A DNA stretch of 64,000 nt from Ianthella basta (GCA_964019415.1 OZ025885.1:3384672-3448671); one strand, 5' to 3'; positions 25,901 through 36,789 are shown, numbered from the stretch's first letter. Translations and numbers: made by a program. The notes: generated by a model from the letters alone, not told the origin.

Positions 25901-28900
25901 TACGTGTAGCTGTTACCATGGATTCTCTCTCAGCAGTGCTAATCACCATATCTGTCTTGGTGAGTGCCATGTTCATATAATTATACATATGTCCTTCACT
26001 CCAATTTGCAGTGCTTAACTCAGGTATTGCTACTCTGTGCAGATGTTGATGAATGTGCCACTGGAAATGGTGGCTGTGGTCATACATGTAATAACACCAT
26101 TGGCTCTTACTACTGCTCCTGTGATCCTGGGTACAGGCTGGATGACAATGGGCACAGATGTCACGGTGAGTAAACAGAAATATATTATGCAGATCTACTG
26201 AGCACTCTGTTTGTCTAATGTACCTGTCTACTGGGTGTGTAGTGTAGGTTTGTATATGTACTAGATTTCACAACACTTCAACAGCGTACAGTATATGTCC
26301 TGCACAAATCTGAGGGCATGAAGCACCCAGGGGTGAATACAGTACTGTATACTGTAGTCTCATACCCGGGTCTCGAATAGTGGCCAGGTCCAAATTGACA
26401 TCAATCTGGAATCCAACTGGGTTTCTGCAACATCTAAGATGTGGGCTGGAAGTTCAATTTGAGATCAGCATGATCTGTGGTGACTGTTTGGAACCCCTGC
26501 TGCAGCAGCAATTTCCATGAGAAAGTCCCACTGCTTTTCACCAGTTGAAGGTTGTGTAGTGTGCACAGAAGAGTAAAGCAGCCACTGCAAGGGAGATGAA
26601 TGTCACTGGGGCCCAGACTGAATTATAAACAAATGGCGACATCTCACAATTCTCACCTTCAAGAAAGAGCTGAACATGGCGCAGATCTCAACAAGCAACC
26701 ATGTGTGGGCCTATAGTGCATGGCACCAATGTCAGATTCTATATCAAAAACATAGCTAGGTCATATTTTGTACCAGTTTTAATAGTCAGTGGGCTCGAAT
26801 ACAGGTTGAGTCAGAATCTTTAGAAAAGAAATAGAAACCCAAGCCTCTTTTTGGCAAATATGGTACTGGTATAACTTGTTTGCCTGCACACCGGTGTCTT
26901 TAATTTATGACATCATGTGATATGTATAACTTGTATCACAATCTGTCCTCAATGTAGTGGCATTTCAGCTAGTACAAAAATTAAGGTAAGGAATGAGCTC
27001 CCAATGCATTCTCTTTATATTCACATCCTTCAGATATTGATGAATGTGCAGAGAACAGTGATGGCTGTGAGCAGATGTGCACAGACACTGATGGCTCTTT
27101 TGAGTGTTCCTGTAGAGTTGGGTTCCGTCTTCAGAGTGATGAGAAGAGCTGTGAAGGTGTGTGCACACAGTTTGTTGCAGCACACAATTGACTGTGTAGC
27201 TATGCATGCATCCAATTAGTGCATTCTGTAAGTATCCTGCGTAGTATATGCAGACAGAGTGGTCAATTTTTAGCCTGTCACTACCATTGTGTATGTCAAG
27301 GCCAGGGCATGACAGAGCTTTGTATTATGTACTGTAATAGAAGACAGATAGGTCTAAATGGCAAATATCTGTACACTCATACCTTTCTCTACGGCTGAAT
27401 TAATTGAAGTTTTCAATATTATACACAACCTGTACATTAGGTGTAGGCATAAGGCCAATTAAAATGTGCAAGGCTTCAACACCTTGTACATTCTACATAG
27501 TGAGAGAGTGGTTCCTCATTATGTGAAATGTGTTTAGGATGCTACTTTCTTCAAGTTTGTAAATCTGAGCCTCTGCCAACTTGGACTTCAGGGCTGTGGG
27601 CAATTCACCATCTCATTACAAAGAAAATGATGAGTTGCTACACAGTCATGCTTATCAGTTTCTACACTGTACATACCATGACTGTCAGCCTGCCTCGGCA
27701 CATATGAGTGGTGATGGAAGAAGGAGTGAGTTAACTTTAAATGAACGATGCCACAAAGAGGACAGAAACGAAGAGCAAAGTACAAAACTAGTGTTAGTCT
27801 GGAATTAGAGCTTGTGGGTATGGGAAGTATCATAGGCTAGTCACGCTTCCAGACCCTATTTCTCCGTACGCATATTATTGCGCAATCCCACGCGCTATTG
27901 CGCAATAATTGGGTGTGGCGTGTGAGACTAATCATATGTAGTCATCCTAATCTCTCATATAGGGAAACCATACATGGCACCTAATGACTTAAAAACTTTC
28001 CAAAGTGACACAAGAAGTAGGATAGGTTCAACCCTGTCACATTATCTGTCATTTATTGCATTGTGTGAACTTCATTACTGCAATCATCCCTGTTGTAGCT
28101 AGCTAAGTTTTGCCATACTGCAGCATTAAAGTCACGTTCATAACTTTGCTTCACTGAAAGTAGTGCTCTAACTCACAGTGTTAATTACCACTCACATACA
28201 CATGTACACAAGTGTATGCATGCAAGTACTGATACCAGAGTTGGCAGTATTATGTATTTGTGATAATTTCTAAACCCAGCTGCCTTGCCCTACATTACCT
28301 TGTACAGATATTGACGAGTGTGTCACTAGCAATGGCAGATGTGAGCACACTTGTAGCAACACAATAGGGAGCTTCCATTGTTCCTGTATGAGTGGCTACT
28401 ATTTGATATGGGATGCAAGACGATGTGAAGGTACGTATGATTATACAAAGTTTGCAATAAACGGATTTTATGTGCAGTGATTCCCTGCCTTCTGACTGCA
28501 GAATTCATAGTGGGTGCAACAGTTGACATCCCTGTCAATCCTGAGTTGAAGGTGGACATCGGTGGCATTCGATGCAATGACAGTGATTGTGTCATCTCCA
28601 TCCTGCTGCAGTTAGTGGAGTACTTTCTGGACTCTGACAATGATGGTGTAGGGGACTACAGTGATGATGGTGATACATTCAGTGCCTTCTTTGACCCAGA
28701 AAAATCCATCTCCATTACAGATATACTGAAGGGAGTCTTGAATGGCAACCAAAATAACATTGTCTTGCCATTCAATGCAATTGTGAGTAGGTACTCCTTC
28801 ACCAGAAGTACTCTGGTTTCAATATGTGAGCTTCTACCTACCATAGAACAGGAGATCATCTACCCTGGAATTCTGTGGCATAGTGACATTATGATCACTG

Positions 28901-31900
28901 TGGAAATGGTAGGTGTTGCTGACCCACAAATCTACCAGATACTGCAGCAGGGCACTGGACATGTGGGCCATATTGTGTTTGACGAGGCAGTAGTGAGCAC
29001 ATCTGCCGATAGATGGTATATCACAGGATCAAGGGCTAGTGACCAATCAAATTTGCCACTTACTGACTTGACTGACATTTTCTCTCAACAAATAGTCTTC
29101 TCTACGCCATTAGATATCTCTGAATGGGCAGTTGATATCGAGAATATGTATGCTGTGTTCGATTTGTCACAGCTCACTCTGGCCATTAACATTCATGGCA
29201 CACTTCACATGAGTTCATGGCACTCTGTGAGTGTATGTGTGGTCTCTCAACTCAGTCTCAGCCAACAAAAGAGGGTGGACAATCACTTTGCAATAGTAAC
29301 AGACTGTAATAGAGATGAAACTGGTTCATTCTCCCTGGGTGAGATTCTGAACAACGTGGCCCAAGTGGACATTGGTCCTGTGTCACAGCTGAACAGCTGG
29401 AACCTAGGTCATTTTCGACTGTTTCTTACTGGAGCACCCTCCTTTTCCCTTGATGAGGAAACAGCTGCTCTATTGCAGTTCCATGTCAGCTGCAGCTCTG
29501 TGCTTGCTGAAGCTGTGGGATCATCCATCTTGGTTGATTTTTCATTTATACCTGCCCACTCCTTTGACTCTAGTGATGCTGGATACTGCAATATGGGAAG
29601 GCCTTTCTTCATACAGATCATGGAAGAGGAAGATGGCAGGAAAGCTCACTTTGTCCCCATAGATTACTCAACCGTTTCTAACAGCACCTTTGCGCCACAC
29701 ATCATCTCTAACATCACTATTGATGAGCTTCTGGTAGCTCTCGGCATAGGAAGTCTTGGTGATGCCCATAGTGTACTGCTAGGGGGAGGGGCTCTTGGAC
29801 TACACAACATCAGCAGCTTCACATACCTAGTCTCAGCAAGGACAATTGAAATGACTTCCTTCATCACTAGGACACTAATCTTTGCTGATGGAAGTATTGA
29901 AACCTATGACTTGTCCTTAATTACACAGGCTGACTTCACTAGCACAGAAGTGGAAAAAATGGCTTTACTCACTGGAAAGTTCAGACTTCTGCACCAGATC
30001 TTTGACACAGTCATTAATCTTGACTTGGACAAGGATGCATACAGGTTTAAAGGCTGTAGCCCCTTACCAATCAACCAAAGAACATTGTTAGCTGCTCTGG
30101 GCCTTCCATTTCATGAAGACATTGCTCTGAGATTTATTGGTCTCTTTGATTTTGAGCTGCATGAACCTTGGATTACAATTATTTCTAACTCAGAGGTTGG
30201 GAATGAGGTTCAAGAAGGAGACATATGCACTGGCGGATTACTGATGTCTAACTCTGACAATCCCTTTTCTGGGTATGCTACCTACTCTGGCTGTGTCACT
30301 AATGGCAATGTGGAGTCATCTACTGTGGGGTGGGAAATTGCAAGGTCTTCAGTGGCCAGCCTATTAGAGCCATACACAGGTGACGTGATACACCAACTTC
30401 CATTCCTTAATGTTAAAACTGTAATCCCTGTTGTTTTCAGTGACAGAACCCTCCCTGTGTCTCCACTCAATGGAGATGTTCTGAGTAAAGTTAACATTAT
30501 GCAAGGCACATTCATCTTTGTGCTTCAAAGGACATACCCCACAGTGTGCACCAACATATGCCAGTTTGTAAGGCAATCCCAAGAAGAGGGTTCCCACTTT
30601 CAGTTGTCAGTAAGAATCAACATTGATTTTGGAGTGAGTCCAGAAGGGTACAAGTTCGCTAACACAAACAGCATCAGTATCAAGGAGCTTCATGACCTTG
30701 GAGCAATTGTGGAAGTAGTAATGACATTCCCCATGGCAGACTTCCAGATTGGTACAGCTAGAGCAAGTAATGCAGAGTATCACTGTGTGGTGAGATCTGA
30801 CTTTAACAGCCCGAACAATGCTGAGGTTCAGCTCAGTTCCACTGTACCACTTACTCTGCATTTTGACAACCCACAGTTTGAACTGCATGGGCAAGTGGAA
30901 CTGATGTTCCCAGAGTATCAGTTGCTACTCCAGGCTGCTGGTGATGGATGTGTGAAGCTGTCTGCCACATTCTCTATTTGTAACATTCACCTCACATCCA
31001 CTGTGCCTACCAACGGTGATCATATGCCAGATTTTGTCTTTGCAGCACAGCCTATATTTGGTAGTGCAAACTGTGCAGCTGCAGGTCCTCTACCGTACAC
31101 TGCCATTGTTACAATCAATCCAGTATTTGTGTATGTGGAAATTGACCAGGAGTTTACAGTAGCCAATCTTATGGATTACTTCTGTGTGGACATAGGGAAG
31201 GTACCAAGGATCCTTCAAGAAGTTGCATTTCCACAAGGATTTGTCTTATATCATGGGGATGGCTCTGTTACTCTTGGTTACTCCAACATCAACATAGACA
31301 ATGAGCAACTTGTACAAGGCACAGCTGATCTCTTTGGTATCAGTGCATTTGCTGAGCTCTACCTCAACTTGCCAAACTCTTTGACACTTGTGGCCATGAT
31401 GGACCCCATTAGCATATCAAGAGGCTTCATCAAAATGACTGCAAGCAGGAGTGATCGTTACCATGGTCCATTCTTCTATGGTTCTTACGATGCCAGTGCT
31501 GCTTTGAATCCAGTTGTGGTCGTTAATGCATCAGGCAGTGTTAATATGTTAGACCAGGATATAGAGGCAATGCTTGTGGTTGACGACAGTCGTCTCAAAC
31601 TTGCTCTTGATGCTTGGATTTACCAGAAAGTGCATGTCCACATTGAATGTGAAGCTGGTTATGGCACACCACAGAACGCTGCATTCGCTGTCATTGGGCA
31701 TGTAAGTGATAGGTCCCTTGGTGACATTTTAGACTCCCTTGATTGGATGTACCAGCAACGCTCCCAGTATGTGATTGTGGCTACTAAAGCAGTTGTGGAT
31801 CAGGTTGCCCATGCAACAGAGACTTACACTGAGGCAACAGCAGACCACAGTACTATAGAAGAGTATACCTTGGCAGCAACAAGGAGGGAAAGGGAAGCTT

Positions 31901-33106
31901 TCCATGATCTTGTTAATGTACAATATCAGATAGATCAGTGGTGCTCAACTGACAGCTGTTGTAATGGTAAGTGGCCAAAGAACGTGTAGTATAACAGTTG
32001 CTGGATGGTATGTGGAATGTAACACTCTGAGACGTATGCGTTTACAGGCATCTGTTGGCATACACAGCATGGCTGATGGTACATGTACCAGTGGCTGGTG
32101 TACAAATCTAATTGTCACGTTTTGTCTTTTGTGTATGTACTTTAAGTGTTCCTGAAATGCCTTCACAACTTTGAACACGCAGTTTTGTTACATAGGCATT
32201 CTTTATGTGTCATGTTTTTATTGAATGACGATGATGATGCTTACATAGTTCTATAATGTTCTACATGTGCCACCATTTGTACGTACTGTACATATTGTTT
32301 GCTGACTTATATCTTTCTCTGCAGAATGTGTAGCACATGAAAGTTGTGCCAAATTATCATTTTATCACATTCTTGTGCGGAACAATCCCTGCTGCCTGAT
32401 CAAGCCGTCGACTATTTGCCGCATTAAGGCATTTGAATGTTGGACTATTCAGGAGTCCATCAAAACTAACATTAAATTGGCTGCAGCAATATGGCACACC
32501 ACTGTCATTCAACATAACATTGCCAAAACACTTCTACTTGAATCAGTCACCTTCAGAGGAGAGGCTCAAGAGTGGCTGCAAGTTCGCAATGATGCACTGA
32601 ACACAGTCCTGGGTGCCATACCAGAGGATGTTGATTTTGTTTCCAGGGCTAGTACACTGATTGGCAACAACATTGAGAGAGAACTGAGTTCTGTAATTGA
32701 TCTGAAAGCAATACAGTGGGAAGTGGAGATGTCCTTGTTTAAGCGCCTAGAGTTTGATGTTACCATTACTGCAGGCTTTTCCAACCAGACACCAAAGACC
32801 TGCACTGGCCATGTTGTGCTCCATGAGCCTGCCTCTCATGTGAGGTCCATCTTGTGCTGCCTATTTAACTCGTTCTGCGAAGACACGCAGAAGAAGAAAT
32901 CTGTAAGAAGGAAACTGAAACCACTTATGTAAGTTCATTGTGTTGCTGCATCTCCACATGTGCTAATTTGTGTGGACTATCGCAGTGCATTGTAATCATT
33001 GGCAAGCATGCATCAGTCCTGCTGTACTTTTCTCTGACCTCTTTCATGCAGACTGGCTGAACTCTACCTTCGCACTGGGAACCCTTTTGGAGAGAGGGTG
33101 GAGTAA
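10909..33106 (+). CDS. giant secreted IgGFc-binding/FN3/multi-EGF protein (29 exons)
   Basis: Exons: 10909-10972, 15335-16633, 16872-17156, 17855-17977, 18159-18281, 18607-18729, 18871-18993, 19114-19236, 20585-20680, 21829-21951, 22067-22189, 22355-22477, 22575-22697, 23298-23420, 23504-23629, 23706-23828, 23988-24110, 24184-24306, 24386-24511, 24586-24708, 24857-24979, 25619-25741, 25834-25959, 26043-26165, 27034-27156, 28308-28430, 28502-31966, 32325-32928, 33052-33106. The sum is 8,583 nt, exactly 2,861 codons, and every junction is GT-AG with matching phase, nearly all phase 1. Exon 1 is a signal peptide ([22 protein letters not shown]), with likely cleavage before QDNSG. Order: IgGFc-binding-type domain, FN3, 5 cbEGF, 1 EGF, 17 cbEGF, an about 1,155-aa unknown region, and a cysteine-bearing tail. 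No membrane segment is seen after the signal peptide. It is likely an extracellular matrix or surface-associated adhesion protein; the exact function is unknown. Confidence 0.85.
11836..12261. mobile_element. non-autonomous hAT-like element with long inverted arms
   Basis: The ends GGTCGGGTATAATTTT and AAAATTATACACGGCC are inverted copies. The similarity extends about 115-125 bp inward (11,836-11,952 against 12,138-12,261). Both sides carry the identical 8-bp direct repeat TATAAGGC (11,828-11,835 and 12,262-12,269). An 8-bp target duplication is typical of hAT transposons. The 426-bp body has no transposase. It sits in intron 1 of the EGF gene. Confidence 0.8.
12270..15334 (+). other. remainder of intron 1 of the EGF gene
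   Basis: No exon that would splice in frame is recognised. It contains a 15-bp inverted pair TTAAATGCTGACCAA / TTGGTCAGCATTTAA (13,461-13,475 and 13,534-13,548). It also has a CpG-rich patch with repeated CGCGA motifs (13,900-14,110). An AAAATGGCGGCC site near 14,952 has a mirrored GGCCATTTTATT near 13,916. These could mark an alternative promoter or an old repeat. Confidence 0.4.
15335..16633 (+). other. exon 2: IgGFc-binding-type N-terminal domain
   Basis: The exon encodes 433 aa beginning [13 protein letters not shown]. Features typical of the IgGFc-binding N-terminal domain of FCGBP-like and many invertebrate proteins are the GHQC...CCC...[11 protein letters not shown] stretch near 15,930-16,015, the following [15 protein letters not shown], and the terminal [15 protein letters not shown]. 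In known proteins this domain is extracellular and followed by adhesive modules, as here. The flanking phase 1 junctions fit shuffling of the whole domain. Confidence 0.8.
16872..17156 (+). other. exon 3: fibronectin type III domain
   Basis: The exon encodes about 95 aa with an FN3-like pattern: [10 protein letters not shown] (conserved Trp on strand B), then GYGVDVFEI, and [18 protein letters not shown] (the L-x-P-x-T-x-Y signature). It ends in the VSTPGG linker. The donor GGAG/GTAAGA keeps phase 1. Confidence 0.8.
17855..19236 (+). other. first calcium-binding EGF block (5 exons)
   Basis: Five 123-nt phase 1-1 exons each encode one cbEGF. The first (DADEC...NGGC) is distinct. The next four are near-identical copies of the type [16 protein letters not shown] with the hydroxylation-type pattern C-x-D/N-x4-F/Y-x-C-x-C. 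Introns between them also share stretches (for example the CATCAAAGTAGTTCA sequence near 18,331 and 19,022), so the array grew by recent exon-plus-intron duplication. Confidence 0.85.
19237..20584 (+). other. intron with small repeats
   Basis: No coding exon with matching phase is recognised. A GTTTCAGCCTGAGAGCCCTTGTCAACTG segment at 19,956-19,985 belongs to the dispersed TTTCAGCC...CCTTC motif family found at three other places in the window. Confidence 0.4.
20585..20680 (+). other. single EGF without calcium-binding motif
   Basis: This 96-nt exon encodes [19 protein letters not shown] followed by [13 protein letters not shown], a compact six-cysteine EGF of the Delta/Notch or laminin-like type. 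It lacks the D-I-D-E-C calcium ligand. It separates the two cbEGF blocks. Confidence 0.8.
26166..27033 (+). other. intron of the EGF gene
   Basis: No exon is recognised in this 868-bp intron. Its last about 60 bp, just before the 27,034 acceptor, resemble the sequence just before the 19,114 exon. This supports copying of that exon with its flank. Confidence 0.45.
27157..28307 (+). other. intron of the EGF gene
   Basis: Its first about 70 bp match the intron following the early type A exons. A short segment near 27,845-27,885 (CCTATTTCTCC..GCATATTATT) resembles one near 63,597-63,640. No exon was found. Confidence 0.4.
28502..31966 (+). other. exon 27: 3.5-kb exon encoding a domain of unknown fold
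   Basis: One uninterrupted exon of 3,465 nt encodes about 1,155 aa, unlike the 123-nt exons before it. Near its start is [16 protein letters not shown], an Asp-rich calcium-binding pattern like thrombospondin type 3 or EF-hand loops. The remainder is rich in beta-strand-like alternation with scattered cysteines and N-glycosylation sequons. No membrane segment is apparent. I do not recognise the family. It may contain internal diverged repeats, but none could be established by eye. Confidence 0.7.
32325..33106 (+). other. exons 28-29: C-terminal tail
   Basis: Exon 28 (604 nt) is cysteine-rich at both ends (ECVAHESC..., [13 protein letters not shown]) around a helical centre. Read without splicing it stops at 32,930-32,932. 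A consensus donor AT/GTAAGT lies directly before that stop, and an acceptor at 33,051 adds [18 protein letters not shown] and a stop at 33,104-33,106. The spliced total is divisible by three. If the intron is retained, the protein ends 18 residues earlier with PLM. Confidence 0.65.
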
Positions 33107-33360
33107 CTGGTACAGCTATTCAATAGTTATCCCCTACTACATAGTAGTAGAGAGTAACAGTTGTAGTAGCAGTTAAACTATATTAGCTAACATTGCAAAG
33201 TGCTGTTTTAGTACCAAGACACTACTAGTATTCAGAAACAGTTGTCACCACATAGCACTATGTATCTGTGTTTAGTACCAGTAACTAGAGTGGTGACCAA
33301 TGTAGCTTGACTGTATTCTGTAGCTTATAATGTTGACATTTGAGTACACTACTGTTTCAT

Positions 33361-34182
33361 GAGGTTAAGGAACAGGAATGCTTGTCACGCATAAAGTTTG
33401 ATGTTAGCATTACTGCAGGCTATTCTAACCAGACACCAAAGACCTGCACTTTTGGTGTAGCAATGTGACAGACTACCAAGAATCCCTGTGTGAGAGAAGT
33501 CCATGGACCAATGATTGTGTGTAATGGATAATGCTTGGTGCAGGGAGAAAAGATTTCGAATTAAGGGCAGTAGCCCCAGGAGTATATTAACTCAAATACT
33601 TGTTTACCTCACACTCAGGATTAGGTGTTAGCTTCTCTAGCAAGGATCACTGAATCACTGCACACTGCCTACCACACACTGATGCATACAGTATAGAAAA
33701 GCCTTGAAACTTCCCTCATCCAGCCATGTGAACTTTGACAGCACTCATTCCATAACTCTTTCCCAGCTCCACTGCTGCATAATGCATCAGCACAGCCATC
33801 AGTGTAACTTTGTACATGGCTGCACTGCTTCGTGTAACCTACAGTAGTGTATAATCAATGGAATGTCGGCCAACCTTACACAGGACACTTCTGTACTTGT
33901 ACTGCAAGAATGATTTACCCCACTATTTGCACTAAAGTGTGCTCAGTACTGTCAGGAGGACTCCATTCTACTTCCATCTTTCTGCGAGCATTATCATTAA
34001 GTTTGGGATTAATCTGGAGGACTATTCCTTTATCAGCAAGAACAGCATTAGTCCATCAGCTTGATATGGTTGTGGACACAACAATGGCATTCCCATTGAC
34101 TGTTTTCACTTTGGTGTACGTAGCAAGAGCACAGAATGCTGCATGTCACATCATATCAGGGTGGAAAGTACTTAGCTGCTAA
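33361..34182 (+). pseudogene. relics of a paralogue of the EGF-gene C-terminal region
   Basis: At 33,391-33,452 the DNA closely matches exon 28 of the upstream gene (TTTGATGTTA.CATTACTGCAGGCT...CCAGACACCAAAGACCTGCACT). At about 33,906-34,170 a second segment resembles the part of exon 27 around 30,526-30,790. In one frame it reads IYPTICTKVC, and after a frame change HQLDMVVDTTMAFPL and ARAQNAACHII. These align with [25 protein letters not shown] and [11 protein letters not shown]. Frame breaks and missing intervening sequence show it is not functional. The exon 28-like piece precedes the exon 27-like piece, so the order is rearranged. Confidence 0.7.
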
Positions 34183-36090
34183 AATGATAGGAAGAGAACA
34201 TTAACCACTGGATGACAGCAAATAAAATTCAAATGTAGGAAGGGAGATTCCTGGGACAGGTCCTCTTGCCTGCCATCCCTTCAAATGTCGATTGACATCA
34301 CCACGCATGCGATAATGCAGTGTTCCAAATACTTTACTCATGCAAGCAAGTGCAGAGAATATTGGGCCATCGCAGGACATGAATCCCTGAAACCACTGTA
34401 GTTCCTTCAATCATGCTGTATTCAAATGGACAATGTAATACTCTATAATAGACTATTGCACACTTCCCAGCATCTAAGGCTCTTTCCTAATGTAATGTGT
34501 CTGTATGTTAGGTACTGTATGAATGTGTCAATGTACAATGCATGTGAATGACTAAATGCAGGTCTTTTGTTGCCAATGGCTCTTCTTATCCGCCATGCAC
34601 TCTGCACCTGAATTGTTCAAGCACACCACACATAAGGAAGTAATATGGCACTGTACAACGTAGGTTCTTCTTGTAACTACAATAGCCAGGAATGAGATGG
34701 ACCAATGTCAGGGGTCAAAATATTTCACTGAGGATGGCCCTGGATAAGAACAAAATGTCTGAATTTGACCCCTGACATCAGTCTATCTCATTCCCAGCAG
34801 GTGTAGTTATGTACAAGGAGAACCTACAATGACAGATATAGACTCACAGAAGTCATGCATGAAGAGAATTGTATACATTATGGTTCTTACCTGTTCTTAC
34901 ATTACTGAAAACTTGGGGGATCAATGTGATAGGGTGCAAGTCTGATGTGCGGATTCCTATTGAGTTCTGTAGTCTAGGGTACAGTACAATATGGTACACA
35001 CATATTATAGGGTGCAGAGGACTGCTATTGTGCAGACATGGATGTTGTTATTATGTAAGTATCTTTATACCTACAGCAATATTAATCCTCCCTACATGTA
35101 TTGAAAGAGGAGTTGTCAGCTGTAGTCCTTAGCATTTGGACTGATCTGTCAAGAAATAGATATTTTAGGGAGCTATCCTTTCAGTTCATGTGCAACACTT
35201 CACAATTCACATCACATTTATGGAGGCTCTGCATGCTGACACTTGTCATGTGCAAGGGCCATGCATACGTATGACCATGCCAGGAGGTTAGTGATGAAGT
35301 GGGGTCTGCAGGTATTGTTGCAGTATATGGGGTGTATAGTGCATAGCAGGCTCCCAGGGCATGTGTAAACCACTGTGTGATGTCCAATTGCAATACATGC
35401 AATGTGTAATGTACAAAGTTAACATGTCTGTACATACATGTGAAACTTGCTACTTCATGTGCCCTTCAATTTGTATTGCATATAATGAACTCCCTACATT
35501 ATGTATCTGCCCCAATAAGATGGAATGAAAATATGAACAACAACATTCATGATCATATGCATAGCAAGGTTGGAAGAATGGTACTCTAACACATCCTGGT
35601 ACTCTTGCACATTTAGTTTGTACCTAAGGGTGTACCTAGTAAAACGTTACCAAGTGTCAAGGTCTGAAGGCCCAACAGCATGAAGAGTTGTTTATGGCTA
35701 TTCCATCTGTTAGGATAGCTTAATTTGACATGAACAGCCCAGGCGGAACAGCCCAGGCTGCCCAGGTCATAGCCTGACCAGATTTATAGGCCTGGCCATT
35801 CTTTCGCATAGCAAAGATACTTGCTGGCCAGTGCATGTGGCCATCTACGTAGGTAAGATTGTCTTGACGTGGCCTAACCACCTTTAAAGTGCTTCTTCGG
35901 GCCTGTTTGAAGGTGGTCATGGCTGCTTTTTATGGCTGCTTTGGTGGGCTAGCTAGCTATTCAACCTAATGTATGTCAAGGATTTCCTTATTGTGAGCTT
36001 AGCAATAGACTCAAAAAGTTGAATTGGTATTGTGCCATACAGCACACAATGCTTTACTTCGCATTTGAACAAGGAAAAGCAGGATACATG
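34183..36090. other. intergenic, repeat-bearing
   Basis: No coding exon recognised. It contains the inverted-repeat element at 34,657-34,830 and a repeat-like segment at 35,751-35,790. Short open frames present here show no homology. Confidence 0.45.
34657..34830. mobile_element. foldback/MITE with about 68-bp inverted arms
   Basis: The left arm runs from GTAGGTTCTTCTTGTAACTAC through GGAATGAGATGG to TGTCAGGGGTCAAAAT. The right arm, read inverted, runs GTAGGTTCTCCTTGTACATAACTAC, GGAATGAGATAG, TGTCAGGGGTCAAATT. Only about 35 bp separate the arms. No coding capacity. Target duplications were not recognised. Confidence 0.65.
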
Positions 36091-36094
36091 TACG

Positions 36095-36102
36095 TATAAA
36101 AA
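36095..36102 (+). promoter_or_regulatory. TATA-box-like element of the small secreted-protein gene
   Basis: TATAAAAA lies 38 bp before the ATG at 36,140, so the predicted start of transcription would fall only about 10-20 nt before the ATG. Position and motif are the only support. Confidence 0.5.
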
Positions 36103-36139
36103 GTGATGCGTAGCAAAGATTTAACAGGCATTCAACAGG

Positions 36140-36789
36140 ATGGCAGGTGGCATAACACTGAGAGTGGCAGCTGTAATGATGCTGCTATTTGCAGCTCAGA
36201 TGGATGCTGCTTCAGAAGATCATTCTACTGCAGTGAAAAGTGTGCACTGGCAAGCCAAAGGTTGGTGATCTTGTTTATGGCATACCTCAAAGCAGTGATC
36301 ACAGTTCTACCATAGAAAATCAAATTTTGCCTTTGCCCAGCATTATTTTAGTGCTTGCTTAGTAATCTTGAAATATGCATAATTATATACTCATGCTTTT
36401 AAGAAAGCATTCATGGCATTGCTTCTACAGCTAGCTACTACTCATCTCTTACAGAGCTTTCTCCTGATGTTCAGTCTAACGACATTCCCACTGATGCTGA
36501 GTTGGTAATCATAGCAACCATTGCTAAGGCCAATGATGACAAGGTCGTTTTGAATGCAGTCAGGAAATTGAAGCATTTTCTTCGAGTGAAACCCCAGCTA
36601 GTAAAGCTCCAGTCGTCTTGGAGTTCCCTTGGAGATGCCGCCAGCAGATTCTGGCAGACCTACAAGCATCGCCTCCAGCCTCTGATTACCATAGCAATCA
36701 ATGCACTTAGAAGTTCTGTAGCAGACGTATTGGAAAATCATCCAACTCTAAAGGGTTACATACAGCAGCTCCTGTGTGGCTACAGATAA
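36140..36789 (+). CDS. small secreted protein of unknown function (two exons)
   Basis: Exons 36140-36260 and 36455-36789 join in phase 1 to give 151 aa. The first exon is a textbook signal peptide (MAGGITLRVAAVMMLLFAAQMDA) followed by ASEDHST. The donor AAAG/GTTGGT is weak but the acceptor CTTACAG is good, and the frame continues with ELSPDVQSNDIPTDAE. The mature part is mostly amphipathic helix with few cysteines (one near the C-terminus, LLCGYR). No family was recognised. It could be a small helical lipid- or ligand-binding secreted protein, but that is a guess. The TATA-like box supports a real gene. Confidence 0.6.

Larger units (their letters stand above)
21829..28430 (+). other. second calcium-binding EGF block (17 exons)
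   Basis: Seventeen exons of 123 nt (three of 126 nt), all phase 1-1. By sequence they sort into recurring types: A ([10 protein letters not shown]), B (GNGGC...IGSYSC...DPGYRL), C ([18 protein letters not shown]), D ([16 protein letters not shown], the 126-nt type) and E ([18 protein letters not shown]). Order from 21,829: B-A-C-A, then C-D-E-A, C-D-E-A, C-D-B-A, and a final divergent B-like exon at 28,308. The repeated four-exon cassette is described under findings. Confidence 0.85.

Noticed and set aside
17855..28430. CRISPR-like array suggested by regularly spaced near-identical 123-bp units
   Set aside because: The units are coding EGF exons with splice sites, and the spacing between them varies from about 75 to over 1,000 bp.
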